Assembly (NCBI GenBank): GCA_029861955.1
Contig: JAOTYK010000005.1
Location: 1-64,000 of the forward strand
Length of the DNA: 64,000 bases
Direction of reading: 5' to 3'
Source of the DNA: Acidobacteriota bacterium
GTDB taxonomy: Bacteria > Acidobacteriota > Polarisedimenticolia > Polarisedimenticolales > Polarisedimenticolaceae
Of the stretch, positions 26,801-33,013 are shown in pieces. The notes below the pieces were generated by a model. The model did not search any database, had not been told where the DNA came from, and was given only the letters and a program-made list of their open reading frames with translations. Made by a program: the position numbers and the translations under genes. The stretch's first letter is position 1. Each line of letters starts with the position of its first letter.

Positions 26801-27763
26801 GGCCCAACCACCGGGTGGTCGGGCGGTCAGAACGATCGGTGGGACGCCGACCGGCGGCGAGGCTTCACGATGGCGGGCCGGCTTCAGGCCCAGGGCCAGC
26901 CGGGCGGCAGCGGAGGTGTCGTCGACGTCCCGTGGGTCGAGTGGGTCGAGGAGCACCGGCGGTTGAGGATGCCCGCCTTCGATGCAGGCCCGGCGGGTTG
27001 CCTCGACGACATGATCGACACCGGGGATCAGCAGGACTCCCGCGAGGCCCGACACCGCCTCCGCCAGAGCGAAGACCGGAAACGGGCGAATGAGGTGGAT
27101 GCAGATGACCCGGCACGGCAGTCCGCCGGCTTCTAGCGCAAGGGCCAGTCGTCGGGTCGCCGCCCGGGAGGCTCCGCCGGTGACGAGGCCGTACTCGGCC
27201 CCTTGCGGGCCGTCGCAGGTGACCGCTGCCAGGGGCCGCCCGGTGAGACCGGCGACCCGCCGGAAGGCCCGGGTGGCCTCGTTGGCCACCGACCCGACAT
27301 CCATGACCGGTTCGTCGGTCAGCTCGCGGACCAGGGCATCATGGGGGAGCCGGAGCAACTCCAGCGGCCCGGCCGGGGGCGGATCGAACGTACAGATTCC
27401 GGGGGCGCCGATCCGCCGCGCCAGTTCGTGCGCCACCAGGCAATGATCGACGGCATCCTGGGAGACCGACGCCGTCAGTTCAAACGCGAAGCCGCTGCTT
27501 GGTCCCGAGCGTAGACGATGGTGAACCCACGGCGCACAGGTGAAGGCGCAGTCGCCGCCGTGGTCTCCGGTCGCCAGCAGCGTCGCCGCCGGCCGCCCCT
27601 CCAGGGCCAGCCCCTCGGCGATGGCGGGACGCAAGACCGCGCCCGTTCCGCAGACGAGCCGTTCGGTCTCGTTGATCGCATCGAGGGCCGTTCGAGCCAC
27701 CAGGCGACCTCGAGCGTCTGCCCGCTTCGGTGTCTGTTCGGTTCCTGTACCGGCACGAGCCAT
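23873..27763 (-). CDS. 1296-aa diverged PFOR-like protein with C-terminal ferredoxin, probably non-catalytic
   Basis: A 1296-residue relative of PFOR and of the 1182-aa neighbour. Domain I/II-like sequence (about 20-290) includes CAFTCAPWVHH and LIRPFPVFALAEA. A gamma-domain-like part follows (about 310-450), with LALCAHRSCLDRRSLPAAM and GGTLVIVSRSP aligning with the PFOR segment in which a subunit is kept from binding CoA-like ligands. The internal Fe-S domain is replaced by a helical Ala/Arg/Glu-rich region. A domain-VI-like part then shows LPRLVVLETDARLHG, GLAGFHPGMGYVAVAH and PVFTYDPEAG, parallel to the neighbour but without GDG or YSNTGGQ. After an acidic linker (about 1183-1218) the C-terminus is a one-cluster ferredoxin: CTSCREC...CPARC. 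It sits between the oxidoreductase beta gene and rnfB. I infer an electron bridge. Confidence 0.78.
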   Translation of the reverse strand: MARAGTGTEQTPKRADARGRLVARTALDAINETERLVCGTGAVLRPAIAEGLALEGRPAATLLATGDHGGDCAFTCAPWVHHRLRSGPSSGFAFELTASVSQDAVDHCLVAHELARRIGAPGICTFDPPPAGPLELLRLPHDALVRELTDEPVMDVGSVANEATRAFRRVAGLTGRPLAAVTCDGPQGAEYGLVTGGASRAATRRLALALEAGGLPCRVICIHLIRPFPVFALAEAVSGLAGVLLIPGVDHVVEATRRACIEGGHPQPPVLLDPLDPRDVDDTSAAARLALGLKPARHREASPPVGVPPIVLTARPPGGWAESFLLDLAARLGSIEEVPFRRVGSNLRVGEGDPETGTAAPADLALCAHRSCLDRRSLPAAMARGGTLVIVSRSPVPTDWWNGLRPEVRYEILQRELRLNWLDLGNTPQLELADPAAVRSIVLDGFLAAAAPSLDRVLAREIGSRLAPAALTVLDPTALEAERSAAEADFISPPDSLPTMPPTPSLPNEEASGDADEWRVATRRFHLTGEGAHSAMEPTGAEPLHPLVLEALDLPQRKGASYPMLVFGDPAEEIAEPFERRVAAIFREMASQGEAAAVLPEHLPQLSAAAARVVARGTTPTELGLQVTETLDELRQRFDLSEAAATALRSEGEQLRDRLKSCAPGGTLVGLDAATLPALYAAAVANVRRRRRVQLLEEIDTLVQRLEELLKIDDGHTPQQWTAGEFVDPQKLAANLPRHRGPVRLGESRRLRIERTLTTLRGARDDGGDFDLIVVQPDSGMAGDELPRARVVVHPAGLETAIGLFDGLAAQSVELFRAIRVARLEVDGAYDPSTHDEPLARFDWQALTDDELLSLPRLVVLETDARLHGPALGAFSELLRSGRPLHVLVAQSTSELRATESWQGLAGFHPGMGYVAVAHREAFVVESSLVCPRRLVEDLQKMAGSLRPGVALVAVPAWDAPLPAWIQLQAAQQARAIPVFTYDPEAGSSWADRFDLHGNPQPGRPWPLHTVRYRDADGVEVTLEQAFTFAHGVALDPAYRNHFRILPVEAWGPEQMELADYLAAPTGAVARKLPFIWVVTDDGRLARAGVTRELAYACHDRVRAWRILQELAGTDNEYAHRAAAAARMESRAEAQLAREASDAQHAAEIERVRTETAGEAMDRLARVLMDLDATPPTTRPAAMKTEVPEEPVVEETPEEAEGVVDDEEDDSDVSFNDPYIDSALCTSCRECIDVNSRLFKYDSNKQAFITDPANGTYEELVKSAETCPARCIHPGLPSAGDETVNDGLLARAAKFN

Positions 27764-27786
27764 GGCTGCCCTCTGACCGCTGCGAA

Positions 27787-28740
27787 CTAGATCAGGTGTT
27801 GATCGATCTGGGCCTGCAGCCCTTCAAGCCTGCTGGAACGACTCATGCCGAGACCCTCCGCCGACTCGTGGTCGTAACACGGATTGTCCGGATTGCGATA
27901 GAGCAGGCCGACCGGGACGACGTCCTCCCGTGCGACATGATCGCGAGCGGCGCTAAGGTCGGCGGGGTCGTGCGCCTGCTGAGTCTTGAACAGCTTCTCG
28001 ATCATCGGGTCGACGGCGATGCCGTCGGCGTGTTTGAGCAGCATCATTTTAGAGGGGTCGTCCTGCAGAGGCGTGAATTCATCGGCCATGAAGTGTGGGC
28101 AACGCTGCAGGATCCGCACGAACGACAACCCACGGTGTTTGTGGGCGGCGGCGATGGTGGCGAAAACGTGAGCGGCGTTCCAGTCCACCGTCTGGGCCAC
28201 GAACGACGCGTTGGTAATGCCGAGGGTGACGCTGAGCGGGTTGAGCGGCGGCAGCACCACGCCACGGGGATGGGTGTTCGATTTCTTGCCCTGGGGTGTC
28301 GTCGGCGAACTCTGCATCTTCGTCAGGCCGTAAATGTTGTTGTCCAACATCAAGACGGTCATGTTCATGTTGTAGCGGATCGCGTGGATCCAGTGTGCCG
28401 TACCGATGGCGCAGCAGTCACCGTCGCCGGTGACAACGAAGATGTGGAGGTCGGGCCGGCGAGAGCGGATGCCGCAGGCGATCGGGAGGGCCCGGCCGTG
28501 GAGACCGTGGAAGCCGTAGGTACTCATGTAGTGCGGGAGACGGCTTGAGCAGCCGATACCGGAAACCATCACCGTCTTCTCGGGAGGCAACTGCTCGTCC
28601 CGGGCCAGACGCTGGATCGCGTTGAGCACGGCAAAATCGCCGCAGCCCGAGCACCAGCGCGGCACGGTCCCGGAGTAGTCCTCGAGGACGTGGTGCGTGG
28701 CCTTCGGTTCGATCTCCCAGTCCTGTTTCAAGCCGTACAT
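27787..28740 (-). CDS. 2-oxoacid:ferredoxin oxidoreductase beta subunit (TPP-binding)
   Basis: A 317-residue beta chain with intact catalytic motifs: WCSGCGDFAVLNA and SGIGCSSRLP supply proximal [4Fe-4S] cysteines, and GDGDCCAIG with NNIYGLTKMQSSPT binds thiamine diphosphate. It pairs with the alpha/gamma fusion encoded 11 bases upstream. There is no separate ferredoxin-like delta subunit; the next gene, the 1296-aa PFOR-like protein with a C-terminal ferredoxin, may serve as electron acceptor. Substrate class (2-oxoglutarate or pyruvate-like) is uncertain; KorB-type sequences are closest by appearance. Confidence 0.9.
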   Translation of the reverse strand: MYGLKQDWEIEPKATHHVLEDYSGTVPRWCSGCGDFAVLNAIQRLARDEQLPPEKTVMVSGIGCSSRLPHYMSTYGFHGLHGRALPIACGIRSRRPDLHIFVVTGDGDCCAIGTAHWIHAIRYNMNMTVLMLDNNIYGLTKMQSSPTTPQGKKSNTHPRGVVLPPLNPLSVTLGITNASFVAQTVDWNAAHVFATIAAAHKHRGLSFVRILQRCPHFMADEFTPLQDDPSKMMLLKHADGIAVDPMIEKLFKTQQAHDPADLSAARDHVAREDVVPVGLLYRNPDNPCYDHESAEGLGMSRSSRLEGLQAQIDQHLI

Positions 28741-28751
28741 CGTTTCCTCCG

Positions 28752-30656
28752 TCAGTCCCGGCCGAGTTTATCCAACTCCGCCTGAATCACCCGCCCGATC
28801 TCGTCCGGAGGCAACGGGATCCCCGAAACCTTGGACCAGCAGCCGACGTCGCAAAGGGTCCAGGCCCGCAACAACAACGCCAGTTCCGAGTAGCGTCGAT
28901 TCTCCGGTCGGATCTTCGGGTCGTCGAGATCGTCGCTGTAGTTCAACTCGATGGTCTTGATCTTTCTGAATCGCGAGAAGATCTCCTTGAGACCCGGCTC
29001 GAGGGGCGAGAGGAAGCGCAGGGTCAGGCAGGAGACCTTATTGCCGGCCTCCCGCAACTTGTCGACGGCCTCCTCGATGGCGCCACGGGTCGAACCCCAA
29101 CCGACGATCAGGAGGTCGCCCTCGTCATCGCCGTGGATCACCGGTGGCTTGAGGGAGCGTTGCAGCGTGGCCAGCTTGCGGCTGCGGGCCGCCATCGAGC
29201 GCTGGTTCGTCGCCGCGTCGTAGGCCACCTTGCTCTTCTCGCTGTGGGCCAGCCCGGTCAGGACGTATTCGCCGCCCCGTTGGCCCGGTACGGGTCGTTG
29301 CGACAGACCGGTCTCGGGATCCCAGGCGTAGGGCGGAACCTCCTTGTCCCAGGCCGATTGGTCGATCGGTGGGGCCAGCCATTCTTCCTCGACCACGGGT
29401 CGCTTGAACGACGTCTGGCCGGTGGCCAGGTTGGCGTCGGTCAGCACGAGGACCGGTCCGCGGAAGGTCTCGGCCAGTTTCCTGGCCGTGATCACGAAGT
29501 GGAAACACTCCTCGATGGAAGACGGGGCGATCACGATCTTCGGCGCGTCTCCCGGTGCGCCGTAGATCGCCGCCATCAGGTCGGCCTGCTCGACCCTGGT
29601 CGGGAGTCCGGTCGAGGGGCTGCCACGCTGGACATCGATGATGACCAGCGGCAGTTCCGCCATCACGGCCAGTCCGATGAACTCGGTCTTCAACGCCAGA
29701 CCCGGTCCGGAGGTCACCGTCACGGCGGTCTTGCCGGCGTAGGTCGCTCCCAACGCGAAACCGATGGCTGCGATCTCGTCCTCGGCCTGATGGACGAAAC
29801 CGCCGACCTTCTGGAGCGCGTCTGCCAGGTAGTGGGACACCGACGTCGCCGGCGTGATCGGATACATCGAGCAGACCTCGATACCGGCCGACATGATGCC
29901 GAGCGCCAGCGCCTGGTTGCCGTTCATGACGACCCGCTCCTCCGTCGAGGGATGGACGGAGACGCGGAAACGAAAGTCGACGTTCTGCTGTGCCCATTCG
30001 TAGCCCGCCTGGATCAGGGACTGGTTCGCCGAGACGACCTTCTCGCCCTTCTTTCCGAGACGGAGTTCAATCAGCGATCGAAGCTTGTCCAGGTCCCGCT
30101 CGTAGATCGCAGAGACCATGCCGAGGGCCCACATGTTCTTGCCCCGCCGGGGGTCGGGGACGATCTTGCGGCACTCGACGTCCATCGGAACCTCGACGAC
30201 GACGTAGCCTCGCCGTTTGAAGTCCGCCAACGCCTCGGCGTACTGCTTGCGGATCCCCTCGTCGGGAGAGTCACCCCACATATTTTCGAGGAAGACGATC
30301 GTTCCCTCGCGCAACGCATCGTCCGTGATGCGGTTGTAGAGAACCTGCTCGTTGAAGGCGACCACCACGTCGGCGGTCTCGCCCATGTTGGTCACCGGGG
30401 CCCCGGCGATTCGGATCCGGTTGCCGCTGGCGCTCTCCTTGGAGCGAGGGGGCGGTTCGATCTCTGCGGGGATGATCTCGACGGTCCAGACACCGTTACC
30501 CATCTGGGCGCTCACGGTGCCGAACATCTGGCCTGCGGTCTGGGCCCCTTCGCCGGAGTCCGAGACGAACTCGACGATGGCCTGGTCGACTTCCTCGACC
30601 CGGGAGGCGGGGCGCGGCGACGCATCGGTATCCGTACGGGCCATTCGTAGACTCAT
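28752..30656 (-). CDS. 2-oxoacid:ferredoxin oxidoreductase alpha subunit with fused N-terminal gamma domain
   Basis: A 634-residue fusion of the type common in aerobic and facultative bacteria. The gamma part (about 15-215) includes GAQTAGQMFGTV and MGETADVVVAFNE. The alpha part follows from about 240, with MNGNQALALGIMSAG, SMYPITPATSVSHYL and the conserved QAEDEIAAIGFALGA (pyrimidine-ring contact region) and SGPGLALKTEFIGLA. The start at 30656 has GGAGG upstream; upstream in-frame codons lack a ribosome binding site. It makes an acyl-CoA from a 2-oxoacid together with the beta chain. It is followed by the two PFOR-like giants and rnf genes, so its electrons probably feed RNF. Confidence 0.9.
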   Translation of the reverse strand: MSLRMARTDTDASPRPASRVEEVDQAIVEFVSDSGEGAQTAGQMFGTVSAQMGNGVWTVEIIPAEIEPPPRSKESASGNRIRIAGAPVTNMGETADVVVAFNEQVLYNRITDDALREGTIVFLENMWGDSPDEGIRKQYAEALADFKRRGYVVVEVPMDVECRKIVPDPRRGKNMWALGMVSAIYERDLDKLRSLIELRLGKKGEKVVSANQSLIQAGYEWAQQNVDFRFRVSVHPSTEERVVMNGNQALALGIMSAGIEVCSMYPITPATSVSHYLADALQKVGGFVHQAEDEIAAIGFALGATYAGKTAVTVTSGPGLALKTEFIGLAVMAELPLVIIDVQRGSPSTGLPTRVEQADLMAAIYGAPGDAPKIVIAPSSIEECFHFVITARKLAETFRGPVLVLTDANLATGQTSFKRPVVEEEWLAPPIDQSAWDKEVPPYAWDPETGLSQRPVPGQRGGEYVLTGLAHSEKSKVAYDAATNQRSMAARSRKLATLQRSLKPPVIHGDDEGDLLIVGWGSTRGAIEEAVDKLREAGNKVSCLTLRFLSPLEPGLKEIFSRFRKIKTIELNYSDDLDDPKIRPENRRYSELALLLRAWTLCDVGCWSKVSGIPLPPDEIGRVIQAELDKLGRD

Positions 30657-30706
30657 GGATGCAACCTCCAGCGGATCATTAGACGAGGAATACAACCACG
30701 ACTCGA

Positions 30707-31180
30707 TCAGTCGCCCACACCGATGTCGTCCCAGTACGCCTCGAAGATCAGCTCGTTCTCTGCCGCCTCGTGGCGTCGAAGCCGGGCGACGAACAGCTGG
30801 ATGCGGGCGTTCAGCTCACGAAGTTCGTAGAGCTCGGCCTCCCGCAGGCCACCGGTGGCGTCGATGATCTGGTCGATCTCGACGAGCATCCCCGGATGTT
30901 CGAGTTTCAGGGCTTCGACGCGACTGGCGATCCGGGGACGACGGGTCGGCAGGTCGGCGTAGAGCGGCCCCTGTTCCTCGGTGACGAAGTGCTCGCGGAG
31001 GGTGCGTGCGAGTCCGGGGAGATGTTCGAGTAAACGGCCGACCCACTGACCCGAGCTGTCGGGGTGGCTATCGAGGCAATCTTCCAGCTTGGCGACCCAG
31101 CGGTCGCACTCCCGGTGCTCGTCCAGCGTGTGGTCGAGGGCGCCGCGTTTCTTCGCTCCGGGGTGTTGCTCATCGACCAT
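30707..31180 (-). CDS. Hemerythrin-like HHE protein
   Basis: A 157-residue all-helical protein. Histidines and acidic residues fall at intervals expected for a four-helix hemerythrin HHE domain: DHTLDEHRECDRW, LEHLPGL, LREHFVTEEQ, LKLEHPGMLVEI and RRHEAAENELIFEAYW. Such domains bind a di-iron centre and sense or buffer O2, NO or iron. The start at 31180 follows TTGGAGCG. It lies between apbE and the alpha-subunit gene on the same strand with gaps of about 45-50 bases. In this operon it could protect the oxygen-sensitive Fe-S enzymes or supply iron (inference). Confidence 0.7.
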   Translation of the reverse strand: MVDEQHPGAKKRGALDHTLDEHRECDRWVAKLEDCLDSHPDSSGQWVGRLLEHLPGLARTLREHFVTEEQGPLYADLPTRRPRIASRVEALKLEHPGMLVEIDQIIDATGGLREAELYELRELNARIQLFVARLRRHEAAENELIFEAYWDDIGVGD

Positions 31181-31225
31181 GCAAGGACGCTCCAACGGCG
31201 GAATCACACTGAATATAACTCGAAA

Positions 31226-32260
31226 TTACTTGCCGTGCGAGGCAGCGTCAACGCGGATTGTCGAGCCGCTGTGACCACTTATAGGAAAGCCCGAGGAGGC
31301 GTGCCGGACCCCCTCCGGATCGGTGATCAGGGCCTCGACGCCGGCGAGCGCCTCGACCCGCTCCAGCGCCTGCAGCGGGCCCAGCACGAACAGGCCCGTG
31401 GCCAGGGCATCGGCGTCCATGGCGTTGCGGGCGATCACCGTCACCGCGATGGAATCCGGCGCCGGCCGGCCGGTGCGGGGGTCCAGGATGTGGTGATATC
31501 GCGTGCCGTCCCGCTCGAAGAACAGATGGTAGTCGCCGGAGGTGACGATGGCACCGCGGTCCAGCTCGATCGCACCGGACAACGACCCCTCCCGGCGCGG
31601 GTCGGCCAGCCCCACTTGCCAGGGCCGATCGACGTTGCCGCCCCGGACACGGAGATCGCCACCGCCGTCGATGGTGTAATCGAAGATCCCGTGGCTCTCG
31701 AGCACCGCCGCCGCCCGATCGACGCCGTACCCCTTGCCGATGCCGGAGATGCCGATCTTCATCGCCGGGTCAGGGAGTCGGATGGCACGGTTTGCGGCGG
31801 TGAGTTCGACCCGCTCGGAGCCTACGGAGGGCAAGCAGGCCGCTAGCTGTGCGTCGGTCGGGATGCGCGGCTCGCGAAACGACCATAGATGCCCACACGC
31901 GGCATAGGTGATGTCGAAGGCGCCGTCGGTCATCTCCGAGATCTGCAGCGCCCGTTCAACGACCTCGTACAACTCCTCGCCGACCTCGACGGCGACGCTC
32001 TCGCCGGCGGCCCGATTGACCGCACTGATCTCGCTGGTCGTCTTCCACTCGCTGAGTCGCTCTTCGACCCGGGCGACCTCGTCCAGGGCCGCCTCGGCGG
32101 CGGCCCGCCCGCCTTCCGAATCGGTCGTGACGACCTCGATCCGGAACGAGGTGCCCATCAGCATCCGTTGTGCCGACACGAGTTGGCGACCGTCTTCGTT
32201 CCGGCCGCCGCAGCCGGCGGCGAAAAAGAGGACGAGGACGGAGAGAAGGGCTTTGTTCAT
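31226..32260 (-). CDS. apbE: ApbE FAD:protein FMN transferase (lipoprotein)
   Basis: A 344-residue lipoprotein (signal peptide ending in FAAGC, lipidated Cys17) of the ApbE family. Family blocks are MGTSFRIEV near the start, GISGIGKGYGVDRAA, TIDGGGDLRVRGG, ILDPRTGRPA and MDADALATGLFVLG (Mg2+/FAD site). It transfers FMN from FAD to threonine in the S-G-A-T-type motifs of RnfG and RnfD, both encoded in the downstream gene run. It is the first gene of that run, immediately after the terminator of the RRM gene. The match of function and position is a strong argument that this is one operon. Confidence 0.93.
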   Translation of the reverse strand: MNKALLSVLVLFFAAGCGGRNEDGRQLVSAQRMLMGTSFRIEVVTTDSEGGRAAAEAALDEVARVEERLSEWKTTSEISAVNRAAGESVAVEVGEELYEVVERALQISEMTDGAFDITYAACGHLWSFREPRIPTDAQLAACLPSVGSERVELTAANRAIRLPDPAMKIGISGIGKGYGVDRAAAVLESHGIFDYTIDGGGDLRVRGGNVDRPWQVGLADPRREGSLSGAIELDRGAIVTSGDYHLFFERDGTRYHHILDPRTGRPAPDSIAVTVIARNAMDADALATGLFVLGPLQALERVEALAGVEALITDPEGVRHASSGFPISGHSGSTIRVDAASHGK

Positions 32261-32319
32261 GGCTGGTCGCCAGTCTAGCGTCCCATCCCGCCGTAACCTA
32301 AGCGGATGCCTCCACCCAA

Positions 32320-32350
32320 CAAAAAAAGGGGCGTCCCGAAGGACGCCCCT
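32320..32350 (-). terminator. Rho-independent terminator of the RRM gene
   Basis: On the minus strand a perfect 10-bp stem AGGGGCGTCC/GGACGCCCCT (32341-32350 with 32327-32336) closes on the extra-stable tetraloop TTCG and is followed by a run of seven or more T (32320-32327). It lies 29 bases after the RRM stop codon and separates that gene from the apbE-rnf operon. Confidence 0.9.
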
Positions 32351-32378
32351 GCAATTTAATCGATGTGTTCAACGCTAA

Positions 32379-32666
32379 CTAGTAGCGTCCACCACCGCCG
32401 CCGCCGCCGCCACTGCCACGCTCACGCGCTTCGTTGACGTTCAGCTGACGTCCGTCCATCGAGTGACCGTTCAGCTCCTGGATGGCCTGGTCGGCGTGCT
32501 CGCTGTTTGCCATCTCGACAAACCCGAAACCGCGGGGGCGCCCGGACTCTCGGTCGGTGACCAGGTGGACTTCCTCAACCTGGCGACCATTCTGCTCAAA
32601 GAGCGACCGCACCTGAGAATCGTCGGCGCTAAAGGGGAGGTTCCCCACATACAATCTCGTTCCCAT
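32379..32666 (-). CDS. Small RRM-type RNA-binding protein with Gly-rich tail
   Basis: A 95-residue protein made of one RNA recognition motif: RNP2 LYVGNL at residues 5-10 and RNP1 RGFGFVEM near 45-52. A short tail GSGGGGGGGGRY is encoded by CCG-type triplet repeats. Bacterial and cyanobacterial versions bind single-stranded RNA and are often cold-induced. GAGGAG lies before the ATG. It is monocistronic: a good promoter lies at 32832-32860 and a terminator at 32320-32350, leaving a 5' leader of roughly 160 bases that could be regulatory. Confidence 0.92.
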   Translation of the reverse strand: MGTRLYVGNLPFSADDSQVRSLFEQNGRQVEEVHLVTDRESGRPRGFGFVEMANSEHADQAIQELNGHSMDGRQLNVNEARERGSGGGGGGGGRY

Positions 32667-33013
32667 ATCTCAAACTCCTCGCTCTCCTTCTCGAGAGCAT
32701 GACTCGGATTCCCGGCCCGTGACTCCGGAAAGGAGGCGGGATCAGTGCCGACGTCTAACACACATCGGCCGGGCTTCGGCACGGCAAAAAGTCGTTTCTG
32801 TACGATTGGTTGCGACCGGGAACCTGCATTAAAAGTAGCGCCTACCGAAGAAACTGTCAATGGAGGCGGTGGGAATCGATCGCGGGCGGCATCCGATGAG
32901 GTCGAGATTCGCTCGAGAATTGCGCTATCAAGTGGACTTATCGCGTCGAAAGGTCCCTGGACCCGATTGACTGCACCCTATTAAACAGAGGAAATGGTCT
33001 CAGGGGGTTTGCC
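32667..33013. other. 347-base intergenic region between divergent genes
   Basis: This gap holds the promoter and long leader of the RRM gene on the minus strand. Toward the multicopper-oxidase gene it shows only a ribosome-binding stretch (AGGGGG, just before 33014) and an imperfect palindrome GGTCC-ct-GGACC near 32951. I see no further coding sequence and no convincing plus-strand promoter. Confidence 0.6.
32832..32860 (-). promoter_or_regulatory. Sigma70-type promoter for the RRM gene
   Basis: On the minus strand a perfect -35 TTGACA (32855-32860) is separated by 17 bases from a -10-like TACTTT (32832-32837). Transcription would start near 32825 and give a leader of roughly 160 bases before the ATG at 32666. 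Confidence 0.65.

Noticed and set aside
25259-27136. A 625-codon open frame on the plus strand opposite the 1296-aa giant
   Set aside because: It is antisense to a protein with clear PFOR homology, has no domain, signal or ribosome binding site, and its Arg/Gly/Gln-rich composition is what GC-rich antisense frames produce.
19490-27763. The two giants considered as ordinary active pyruvate:ferredoxin oxidoreductases
   Set aside because: The TPP motif GDG...YSNTGGQ and the proximal-cluster TGCSS are not recognisable in either, unlike in the intact beta subunits at 13711 and 27787.
29133-30650. A 505-codon plus-strand frame opposite the oxidoreductase alpha gene
   Set aside because: The minus strand encodes an unmistakable alpha/gamma fusion; the antisense translation has no recognisable feature.
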